Part shown: positions 1-10,938 of the stretch, one piece after another
Position numbering within the stretch: position 1 is the first letter of the stretch
Layout of the letters: every line of letters starts with the position of its first letter
Source of the DNA: Dioscorea cayenensis subsp. rotundata
Lineage: Eukaryota; Streptophyta; Magnoliopsida; Dioscoreales; Dioscoreaceae
Assembly (NCBI RefSeq): GCF_009730915.1
Contig: NC_052483.1
Location: 2,170,001 to 2,234,000, forward strand
DNA length: 64,000 bases
Direction: 5' to 3'
The notes under the pieces: generated by a model
The model's database searches: none
Seen by the model: the letters and a program-made list of their open reading frames with translations, nothing else
Told to the model about the DNA's origin: nothing
Made by a program: the position numbers and the translations under genes

Positions 1-771
1 TGAGTTCATAGAAAATAAAAAGATTCATATAATTTACAGACTAAAATTTTTTTTATTAAAAAAATAAATAGCAAATCAAATGTTGAAGATCACATGTAAT
101 TTTTAACCTTAATCCAAAATTAGCATGAAACTCATTGGTATATATATATATATATATATATCTTTGGATTCTATAAGCTTAACCTTTTTAGATTATATGA
201 AGATAAAAATAAAACAAAAATCAAAAATTAAGATAAGTTAACCAAAGTAAAAAGGAGCATTTGATTATGATATACAAATAAATGGTGGCATGTGAACACT
301 AGCTGTGTTGCTTCACTTCTCCACCAAAACAACATGACAACCTTTCTTTCTTTCTTTCTTTCTCTCTCTTTATATATATATATAGATATAATATTTAAAT
401 ATTTATATTAGTCCAAGTGATAGAGCACATCTTTATTGTGAAGGTTAATGGTCCTCATGCTCCATCTTTCTCTCCTTCCTGGATATATACCACACCCATC
501 ATCCTTGTGACACCAATTTCACTTTTGTTTTTCTTCTTGGGTTTTCTTTTTTTTTACCTTTTTTATTATTTTTTTATGGGACTTGTTAGCATTGGGAAGC
601 TCAACTCTTAATGACAAATACTTACCACACATTTAACATGTTGCATGTCCATTAAATTAAATTAAATTTATCAGTAAAGAACCAGTTCTCATTTTTAACT
701 TTAAATAACCATTCCTTGCCACTCAATATGCACATTTATCAAAATATCTGATTGCAGTTCTTTTTCTCAAG

Positions 772-804
<33 letters not shown>

Positions 805-3036
805 GGTTTTAAACCATTTACATACGACACAGATGTTTATTTCTGATTACTTGGATAATAATTAAATGACTCATCGCTTTATATAGATATTATGCATACA
901 TGATTACTATATAACCGTCACATAATATTATTTGGCACTTTGTTTGAAGCTAGTTTATGAATGGATTATAGCCGTTAGATAGTAATCTAACATCTAATGT
1001 GGATGTTTTTAAATTTCAAATCTAAAAACATCCCTAGATGATGAGATCTTATATATATATATATAATAAAAGTCTACAGTATTAGAAAAATATTAATTTT
1101 AAACCATACAAAAAAAACTCTAATACATTAATTAAATAAATATGTCACTTTGTTATAATCATTTTAATTTTTAATTCAGATGAAGGATCACATAATGATT
1201 AAACTAAATATTTATAGTTCAACAAGTAAAATGAATATATTAATATAGCATAAAAATAAAAACAAATGCATCTAAACTTAACTACATAATTAAAAAAATA
1301 AAACTGATTTTTTTAACATAATTAAAAATTTAGTGACTAACCAATAGAATGGCAACACATGTACAACAACGTTCATTTTCATTATTAGGTTAATATTAAT
1401 TTGATTGAGATGTTGTGAGACTCACTGCATGCAAAACACATGCAAGTATGAACAGTTATTGAGGAAAATTTTCACTTGACCTAAACAAACAAACACACAT
1501 GAACATTAAAACAAAGTGACTGAATTAAGTGTAAAATTACTGGTTGCATTGATGTATAACTTGATCTGAGTTTCTAAACATTAATTCAGAGAAACTGAGA
1601 CAAAAAGATACATGGCTGATGCATGGAAGACTAGATTCATTCTCGGTACTCAAGCATCTCCGGGCAATACCTTTGCGAAAGAACGTCCACTTGTTCGATG
1701 AAAGATTTCTCCCGGTGACCACCGATGTACCGGATCATTTGCTTCCAGCGTTTCCGGCAAATATCACCAGGCCTGAGAATGGGAAACATTCTTTAGTCAT
1801 ATTCTGATCTAATAATTATAATTAAAAGAGTCAACAGCATACAATGCCAAAGGAAAGGGGCCATTTTTCAACTTCATTCATTGTGCTTTCTTTCCCATTT
1901 GATCGTCGATAATTTTCACACACAAATAGAACTATATCAAGTTACTGGAAAAATGGGTTTAGAGAGATTTAAATGCAAAGGATTCAACATATCGAAAACC
2001 ATATACAAAAGTGATATTTTATCTTAGTTTTGAAGATGCTACTCAATTTGGTATAAGTTCAACAAATGTTGAAGCACAAAAACAAAGGAAATGAAGAATC
2101 ATCGGGCTATTCCAATCAAGTTTCAAAAGCAGATGAATGGATACAGTCCAAAGATGGTAATAGAGACAGATTTTAGAAATATATGCCGTTCGTCCTAATG
2201 TTTTGATCAGAGGTTGTAATCAATTTAGCTCCATAGCTCAGAACCTCATATCTGATCTTCTGAGCTTTATTCTAAAGTTGATCCTAAGTTCTACTTGGAA
2301 TAATAATCGCAATCTATATGACATAAGTTACCTATGCTCCAGAAGGTTGTCCCAGTCAACATCCTCCTCGCAAAAAGCATCTTCATTTTGAAGCCTGCAT
2401 CAACAATGATATTAGCATCAGAAAACTTTCTCACAGTTACACCTGAATCTCAAAAACATGCTATGCGATCTGCATTTGATGCATTACAACTTGAGGATGA
2501 AACAAATCCCTGAGCATTAATTGGAAGATGTTTCGCAAAGAGCAACTCTAAATGGGTTGGCAAACACAGGTTTAAAAATTAAAGATGCAGAAAAAAAGCA
2601 TATAAAGCATTAAAGATATATTATCCACGGGCTTTTAGTTTTTTAACAGGATTGAAGAAGATTATTGCAACATGCTCCAAAACTTATAATTAATTAACCA
2701 CAAAGCAGAACACACATAGCAAGTAACTTGATTTGATTTTGAAACTTGGATCACAACTTCGAAGTTACTAAAGTATAAAACAAACAAATCATCTTTAGCC
2801 ATGAAGACATGAATACATAAATACATAGATACTATGAATCTCTCCTCACCCCACACTTGATTTCCATGGTAATTTTAATCTAATAGTCATTCATCATACT
2901 TTGAAAAGGGGTAAGAGTTGAACCAAACAAAGAAATCAGGAAGACAAAAAAAATGCATTCTCTTAATGTTGATACCAATAAAGAACCAATTCAAGTAATA
3001 TGATGCAAAATGAAGAGTCTTACGCATAGATCAGCC
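1..3036. repeat. Long direct repeat, copy A end (pairs with 61011-64000)
   Basis: This stretch is repeated almost base for base at 61011-64000 in the same orientation, including non-coding DNA, microsatellites and the last exons of the Myb gene. Differences are small indels, microsatellite lengths and scattered substitutions. The largest is about 49 bp present here (around 1875-1923) and missing in copy C. The repeat begins at the first base of the window, so its true left end is not visible. Positions 1-1636 hold no gene. They contain (TA)n runs near 140-160, 370-385, 775-800 and 1051-1064, a TTTC run near 345-365, and AT-rich DNA. Confidence 0.95.
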
Positions 3037-4018
3037 GATAGTCATCTGAATCAACCCATAAACCTTCATTGACCAATGGTGATGTTAACTGATTATACCT
3101 GTAGTATTCAACAGAACTATGAATCATGAAATCAAACAGTTCATAATCAAACTTTGGAAGGAAAAAAACATCTTGAAGAGTGTGAACAATGGAAACAAGC
3201 AGAAATAACTCCTTTTTCAAACAGAAACAGTCTACAAAATTAGATAAGGCAGTTCTAAGATCCACCTTAGTATAAGTGTATTGAGAACTCATTGCTGCAG
3301 GTTGGTTGATCACAGTAACCTACTAATGAATCAAAAAAATAAAAACACCTTATTGAAGTTCAGGGATTTTTTACCCTTTTTTTCTTGTGACATGGTTTAA
3401 CTTTTTGCACTTAAAGAGTACCTTAATAGAAGAAATATAACAGAAATCATGAACAAAGGGTAAACAACTACGGCATAAACTTACCACTTCATACAGCAAA
3501 GTGCATCATGTCGAGTTTTCAGCTTCTCACTGATTGGATCCCAGGAAATATTATCCCTCAACTAATAACAAAGGTAAATCATTCAGGATTCTGAGAGAGG
3601 TTTCAACAGTTTCTCTACAACAAATCCACAATACAAAATAAAGGACCAAACAATTGGCAACAGGGAAACAATCAAATTAAGTAAATGAAACATCAGAGGA
3701 AGGCACAACAATTTTATGGTTTGGCTTCTGTTCTGTGAATGCCTTCATTCGCAAATCCATATTCACTAAATCAAACAAAGTCTGATACTCATCCTGAGAC
3801 CATTTGCCTGTGCCAAGAAAATATTAGTTAGAAGACCTGAGATGAGGCAGATGAAGAATAAAAATTGTTCACCAGCATTAAAGTTTTAACATCAAAGTAT
3901 TGACAATTAACAAAAAGGGCAATAGAAAGCCTATATGCAAAGTGTTAACAGTGAGATGTATGCCTCTACTTTCATCAGCTAGTTGAAATTTCATTGTATT
4001 AAACCCTTCCTGACCCTC

Positions 4019-4814
4019 TGTTGTGAAGATACCTTTTGATTGGAGATATTTGAGTAAGCTCATTGAAATTCTAGTGATTAGATTGAATTGTTGATTAATT
4101 GTGAAGAGCGCGGGAGTTGTTTTGGCGCCAAAAGATTTAAACAAGGGAAAGCATGTGAGAGGGAGTATGGAAGCTGACTGGGATAAGTCAGCTGACGTGG
4201 AAGCATCCTCGCCATTAGTTCGCAGGAGCATCAGAGAAAAGCAGAGGAGTATTAGACTCGCGGGTTATCATACTCCTGGAGGATTGGCAATAGGGAAGGC
4301 TATGATTGACTGTGAGGATTAGTTAGTTACTCTGACATGCCATTAAGGAAGGAAGCCATTGGTGGAGAATGATAGTTAGTATGACAGATGGGAGGTGTAT
4401 AAAAGGAGGAGAGCAGAGCAGTGAAGGGGTAGAGAAGAAAGAAGGTGCTAGAAGCTTGGGGCCTGATCCTCTCTCAGGTGCTGTCTCCAGCAAGGGTTAG
4501 GAGGGGGTTCACTCCCATCATATCTTACTGTTTTCCTGCTTAGATTCATCCGATCTACAGTTCTGTGAGCTCATTTACTGTTTTTAGACTCATTCTGGTA
4601 GTTAATTGCTTGGTTGTTGATGATTGAGATCATCTTATGAATTAGACTTGATGTTACTGGTAATTGATACTTGATCTGCTGAATTCTGTGAATTTGTTGC
4701 AACTATCGAAGTGATAATGCATATAGATCACAGATCAACCTTTTGATTGGAGATATTTGAGTAAGCTCATTGAAATTCTAGTGATTAGATTGAATTGTTG
4801 ATTAATTCACTACA
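4019..4814. mobile_element. LTR-type insertion (solo LTR or TRIM-like) in copy A intron 4
   Basis: The element is 796 bp, begins TG and ends CA, and is flanked by a 5-bp direct repeat CCCTC at 4014-4018 and 4815-4819. These are hallmarks of LTR-retrotransposon integration. Copy B keeps the uninterrupted site near 48537-48546. A nearly perfect 70-bp direct repeat lies at both ends (4031-4100 and 4738-4807). A TATA-like TATAAAA sits near 4398. A 74-codon open frame (4101-4322, no ATG at its start) has no protein family I recognise. A solo LTR with an internal end duplication and a TRIM with short LTRs are both possible; the TATA-like box favours LTR sequence. Confidence 0.8.
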
Positions 4815-5165
4815 CCCTCCTCTACAAGGTTAGAGAAAAACAAAATAACAAACTAACAAGATTATCAAACATAAGCTATGATCTATCTGACATTGAAACA
4901 GTTGATACTCAGCATGGACACAGGTTTCTGACAAGTTAAAGATCTCAAAATCAAGATAAAGCAACACAAGAGCATCTATCTGGATGATGAGTTGGTTTAT
5001 GTGTACAGAAGGGGTTCATCAAACAGCCTCCATGACTGATTGATAGCCATTAACTTCTTCCTAGGGATGATCAAACATCATCACCATTTGAAGGTAACTC
5101 GTATGGCCATCAGCATTCATCATTCATTTGTGCATATGTTAGAATGAAATTCTAAATTCGATCAT

Positions 5166-5570
5166 AATCACTGACGGAACCAAGAATTTTTTTTTGAGGG
5201 GCCAAATAAAAAGAAATTTTTTCTAGGGGACTAAACAATAGATTTTATAAATATTTTCCTAGATTCTTTTATACTATGTATATATATATATATATTAATT
5301 TATAAAAAACCAAAGGGCCAAATAGATTTTTTCAAATGTTTTCCTAAAAATATAATTTTTCTTACACTATATATACTTGTAAGAAGCTCGGAGGCAAACT
5401 ATAGATTTTCACAATGATTTTCTAAAAATATAATTTTTTATATTATATACATTAATTTGTAAAAGACAGAGGATCCAAACTGTAAATATATAGATATATA
5501 TATATATATTTTCTTGATAATATAATTTTTTATACTATAGGAATTAATTTGTGAAAAACCAAGAGAAGGC
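5166..5570. mobile_element. Old nonautonomous TE remnant in Myb intron 4, copy A
   Basis: It opens with ACGGAACCAAGAATTTTT followed by GAGGGGCCAAAT, a phrase typical of plant DNA-transposon ends. It then has about four degenerate subrepeats of the form TATAATTTTT...TATA...ATTAATTTGT...AAAACC. The same sequence lies in the same intron of copy B (47815-48195, opposite strand), so insertion preceded the duplication. No transposase is present, and the other terminus is not clear. Confidence 0.55.
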
Positions 5571-8500
5571 CAAGGCCTAAGCATAAAAACATTAACAGGA
5601 GAATTTCCACAGGCCATCACAAATTTTAAATACGAAGAAACCTCTTGCCATAGATGAATACACAATATAGAATGCAAGCTAAATAAAATTTTTCAGTCAA
5701 CAATCCATGGTACTACAATCACCAAAAAAAAAAAAACAAAAGAAAAAAAGAAAAAGAAGCTATAAGCATCTTATGACAGCATAAAAAAGAACTGGTATTC
5801 ATGTATCCCCTCCAAAAAAAATATAGCCATGTAAAGTTGATAATTCTGAGAAAGGAGCGCAATAATGAATAACATCTTTTAAAGAAAATATAGATTCTTC
5901 TTTGACAACATGGTATATACATGTAAATATATATATATATATATATACAAACTCAAGAAACCTGGGGTTAGAGGTATATATACGAAATTACGAAATTTAT
6001 GGAGGTATACATAATTATATATTTTTTTAGGGATATCCAAGAATTTCTGATAAATAAAAAATAATAAAAAAGAACAAGAAATCAGCGTACCCTTTTTTGC
6101 AGCGGGTAGTTTTACCCTTCTCCAAGTATTTTTCACATGAAACCGATGCTTCCCAAGAATTTTCGCCAAGGTTGCCCAATCCGGTCCATGTTCCTCATGG
6201 AATCTGTGCATTTAGATTTCCAAATTCAGAAGAAAGCACACAATTAGGATGATAAAACTGATATGATGAAATACAACACTGACACAACAAATGAATGATT
6301 TGAAGGTGCTAATGCCTATCATCCTACTGATGCAGAATAGAATCCAACACAACACTGTAATTTGACATGCTTTGGGTTTAGAAGCTATAAAAAAAAAATT
6401 AAATAAAATTGTGTTTTCAAGAACCAAAATATCAAGGGTAGTATGGTAATTTCAGATGTCGATCCGCATAAAAATGTCAAATCCAATGGCTTTGTTTTGA
6501 ATTTATTATAAGGTGAATTTACTAATAAGTCAAGAAGTTGGTGCAGCTATGTTTTCGTTTGAATAAGTTCCCTCTTATTTTATCAAGTTTACTTGGATAA
6601 GATCTATAATCTCTATAATGGACAAATGGATCTTTTCTAAGAGATGAATCAATAATTAATAGATGAATTCAGTTTCAATAGCTTTATGTTATATTGCTTA
6701 GATTCACTAATGTGATTGAATAAAAATCCTAGGTGTGATTATCATGGCAATTGCCCTTGTTGATAACTTAAAGCACAATTTAAATTTAGACGACCTAGGA
6801 AGTAAGCTGACCAAAAAAGGGATTATTTACATGAGTTTGTCAAGAATTTTTGATCAATAAGAGAACTAAAAATTTAAAAGAATAAACTGAATCTGAGTAG
6901 CGGTGGAAATACTTCTTGACATATTCTACTTCTTCAGGTAGCCAACTCGCCTCTCACTCCTCTGAAATATGACATGAGCTCGCATATATACTGAACAATA
7001 AGGTCTCCTGGGCAGAGCAGTCCCTGCAGAATCATGTAACATAAAATTACTTCAAACCTGTATCACATGAATGCATGGTTTCTTCGTGTTCAATAACATT
7101 ATAACTGGCTAACAAGAAAATCCCAGAGCATCAAATGACCACCTCATTAGAAACATGCACCTGCAGGCAGCAAAAATTAGTTAGGGCTCTGTGTTATGAG
7201 ACATCTAATGTGGCCATGTTCCTGACCTGAAACTTAGCCCATGACAAACAAATTCTTAACTCCCCCTTAAACAATTTTGTCACCCATGTTTTGCCTTATT
7301 TGTTGGTAGTTGGCTTAAATTTGCAAGGTTTCAAAAACGTAGGGATCTCATAAGCTGTAAGATAATTTAATTCCAATTATTGATCATATTTTCCTTCTAC
7401 CTTTATATCTCGAAGCAGAAAATTATGATTTACTATGAAGGGAAGGTACCTTGCCAAGCAAAATAAGTCTCACGAATATGCAGAATGCTTTAATTATGTT
7501 ACACAAAAAGAAACTATTCCTTGGCGACTTGGTCTTAATCCTAGGAACACATATTTACTAAAGAAACAACCTCACTAATGGCTCATATAATAGAGAACTA
7601 AAGGAAATATAATTGGGTTTTGAGTTATTGACACAAAAAAGCACTGCAATAGAATGATAAAATATATCCTTAAATACAAGAAAGATAGAGCAACATGCAA
7701 GAGAATATGTAACAAATGCATAAGATACTAAGAATAAAGGGCCAAAAAATTAAAGAGCCTTGAGATGTAAGCAACTCAGGCATAGAAATCCAGCTATATT
7801 TTAAAGTACAAGATTTATATGCATTGGAGTCAATGTACAACTGAAAAGAATTAGCATTCTTTACTAACTTGCACACCCATCAAAGAAAAAAAAACAAACT
7901 GACATAAATTCTAAGTCATTCATATGCCCACTGAAAATATACTCCGTTCGCATAAACAGAAAAGAGAATATAAGAAGTACCAATAGCAAAAGTACTAAGA
8001 AAAAGGAATAAATAAAGGTCAGGTCACAGAATAGCTAAAAACAAAATCAAGCTCATAATGCTGAAAATAAAAGAACTATGAAAGGCATGGAATAAATAAA
8101 TCAATGAAGGTGGAAAAATTCAGATCTTGGTAGCAATAATGGAAATCAAAGATATCAACTCTTACTAATAATCTTCCAGCAATTTTTAACTTCTGGATAT
8201 TTCCTACAGTCCATAACCTTCTCCACACCATCCTCTCCCAGTCCATTCTCCTGGAAAAAGCACCCAAATAGAATAAGGAGTTATTATGTGAAGTAAATCA
8301 GCTAACAGCACATGCAAAGAATTAGAAATGGCAATAAACAAGGAGTATGATGAGTTTCATTATTTCTTGCAACAATGTTTTCATATTCAGAGGAAAGGAT
8401 AAGATACATCCATATCAAATAAACTTACAAGAAAAGAAGCAATTCCAGATGGAAACAGCATTCAGTGATAGACATGATAGTTAAGCAAACAACACTATGC

Positions 8501-9611
8501 AAGTAGAGGAACTAATCATAGTTAGACAGGAACAATAGGAAAAGGCCATTAATTCAAATTGCCAATCTAGTTATGCTACATGAAAAAATAACTCACTTCT
8601 ACATAATCCAGAACAGCTTTCTTCAGCAATTCATCTTCTTCTCGAGTGTAACGCATGCCTCGGATCATATTTTCTACATCTTCTTCTTCGCAGTTTGTGG
8701 CATTGTTAACAGGGAAGACCTCAACATCACCTGAGAAAGATACCTTCTTCTTTTGCTTTGAAGCTGAAGTCTTGAGATCATCTGTGCCTCGCTTCTTTGA
8801 CTTAGAATCCTTCCTCGCTGCCTTATTTTTGGCACCTTTCTTTGACTTTGATTTATCAAAATGTTCTGTACCACTATTTTTCACCTTCATGTCATTGCTT
8901 CTCTCACCATTCTCATTGGCCATTGATGGTGTCCCACTGACATCCTCTTCAGTCACACTCGGAGCTACAATTCTAGATGCTTGCTTGACTTTCTTCCTTT
9001 TGCTGTTCCCATGCTTCTCAGCCTCAACAGTATCAGCATCCCTTCTTCTCTTCCTCTCAGATTTATTCCCACTCAAGTCCTCACACTCTTCACTGCCAAG
9101 ACTGTCAGTGGCCTTTGCAGCAGTATCTAACGATGCTGATGAAACAAGCTTACTACTTTTGTTCTTTCGTTTCTTTTTCTCCTTCACCTCCTTCATTGTC
9201 ACTTTACTAGAACTAGAAGTAGAAAGTTTTTGTGAATCCAACTCCTTTTCATTCTCATTAATTCTCCCTTCATAATCCAACTTCTCCCCAAAATCACTAT
9301 TTGCTATAGGATCCAATTTCTTTCTCTTCTCTTTTTCTATTTTCTCCTGATTTCACCTCACTTCCATCTAAATCCAACCCATTCCCATTCTCACTCTCAC
9401 GCATATCAACAGTCTCCTTGTTAGTGACACCATTGTCTTCCAAACCACCACTCTCCTTCTGATTTTTCTTTTTTGACTTCTTTTTCTTCTCACTCTTCCC
9501 AGACTCTTCTTCTACAACTTTCTCATAGTAGTATCCCATATCACCATGAGCAAAATCCATTCTTCTTACTATCTCATCATCCGCTTTCTTCTTCCTCTTC
9601 TACTCCTCCAT

Positions 9612-10938
9612 TTCCTCAACTCAAAAAAATTTCTGGTATCTGCAAACAGTTCAATCATGGCTAACATCACTATACTGTTTTTCAAACTACAGATGTAAAC
9701 AAATTAACGAATCAATTGTTTACAAATAGTGAAAGACCTCTAAAAGAAATTTTGCTTCACTAAATATTGCCCATTAAGACAACCAACAATAAAAAGTTAA
9801 GGATCGACAAAGAGATGAAATTTTAACAAGCAGAAGGAAAGATTCTACACAATTCATCATCAATAAATCACAATATCATCCAAACAAAATGCAATCATAT
9901 ACGTCCAACACTCAAGACCTAATCCAAATGAGACAATGATAAAAATCCAAAGCCAATCCTTGCTTAAATAAAAGAGAGAAACCAAAAAAAGAAAAAGCTG
10001 GAATTTTTATAGATTAAATCTCACAAACATCTCAAACAAGCCAAATTGCAACAATTCCAAATTCGATCAACATAACCCTAATCAATTGAAATGCCAGGTC
10101 AAATAATTGGAAGGAAAAGCACCGAGGACTCACCGGATATTGGTTACTCTAGACGAACGCCGGCGAGGTCGGAGTCGGAGGTGAAGGCGGCGAAGAAACT
10201 CGAAGGGATTACCAAAACAAAGCCCGGGTTCATATTAAAAACATAACTTTGTATGTTTTTTTGCAGAAAAGACCCTGTAAAATCCTAATTTGCAAAACTA
10301 TTTCATAAAAATATATTCAATAATTATTTTAAATTTAAAATATGCTTCAAACTTAAAATATCGCTAGTGTTTTATATTTTTTTCTCCGATTATTTATTTA
10401 TTTATTTATTTTAACTAATTCATACAAATATGCTTCAAATGTAATTTAACAAATTAGCCAGTTAAATATGATTTATTAAATATCGTAAAAATATATTAAA
10501 AATAACATTTAATACTTTAAAAAAACTTCTAAAATAAAACGATTAAAAAAAATATTAGGGTAGTAATTTGAATTTTTAATTGGTATAATATCTAGTTAGT
10601 CTATCTCTTTCTCTTTGCCTCTACCGAAATGCTCCCTCCCTCTACTTTGAAAACGTCTAACACTTAATTAAAAAAATCTCAACCGGGTCTTTCTCTATTA
10701 GAAAATGTCTTGCACTTGGTTTCAAAGTAGAGGTCCAGTCGAGAGCGTTTGTGAAATAGAGACCAAAAAAGAAAAAAAGAGAAAAGTACATGAACTATTT
10801 TGGTGATTATATTTTTTTTAATTCAATTAAATAGATAATTTTTGGGTCTGGGAAGGAGCACAGGACACAAGTCGGAACCCGAATCCGATAATATCCAATT
10901 CGGGTCGGATCTTGTGCAGGGCAAAAGCGTCTTTTCAA
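9612..10938. promoter_or_regulatory. Shared head-to-head promoter region, Myb copy A / SpoU gene
   Basis: The two start codons face away from each other across about 1.3 kb. On the Myb side there is a non-coding leader exon (about 10134-10215, minus) and a 5'-UTR intron; its donor reads CCG|GTGAG on the minus strand near 10133. The GC-rich patch at 10130-10225 (GCCGGCGAGGTCGGAGTCGG) is conserved in copy B at 44085-44168. The stretch 10230-10900 is AT-rich and holds no gene that I can see. Confidence 0.6.

Larger units (their letters stand above)
1637..9611 (-). pseudogene. Myb/SANT TTF1/DMTF1-like protein, copy A (damaged)
   Basis: Nine coding exons are recognisable by comparison with copy B: about 9611-8597, 8250-8166, 7023-6913, 6203-6091, 3807-3710, 3561-3485, 3098-3024, 2394-2332 and 1772-1637. 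Exon 1 encodes a long Lys/Glu/Ser-rich charged region. Later exons encode Myb/SANT-type repeats like those of plant DMTF1/TTF1-like proteins, with pieces such as HEEHGPDWATLAKILGKHRF, YNQLTSPLVNEGLWVDSDDY and CRKRWKQMIR. Family members are nuclear DNA-binding proteins, and the TTF1 relatives act in RNA polymerase I termination. Lesions: the fourth codon after the copy-B-equivalent ATG at 9611 is TAG (9602-9600). A net two-base difference near 9320-9345 shifts exon 1, and exon 3 is one base shorter than in B. Translation could restart at the ATG at 9560, but the later shifts remain. Intron 4 carries a TE shared with B and an LTR-like insertion not shared with B. It is either a pseudogene or a poorly polished allele. 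Confidence 0.8.

Noticed and set aside
417-611. 64-codon open frame, repeated at 61414-61638
   Set aside because: Repeated only because the whole segment is repeated. The frames diverge through indels and give different C-termini, so it is unlikely to be coding.
8655-9275. 206-codon plus-strand open frame
   Set aside because: It is the antisense shadow of the charged exon 1 of Myb copy A (Leu/Phe/Ser-rich complement of Lys/Glu codons). The same applies to 45000-45578 minus opposite copy B.
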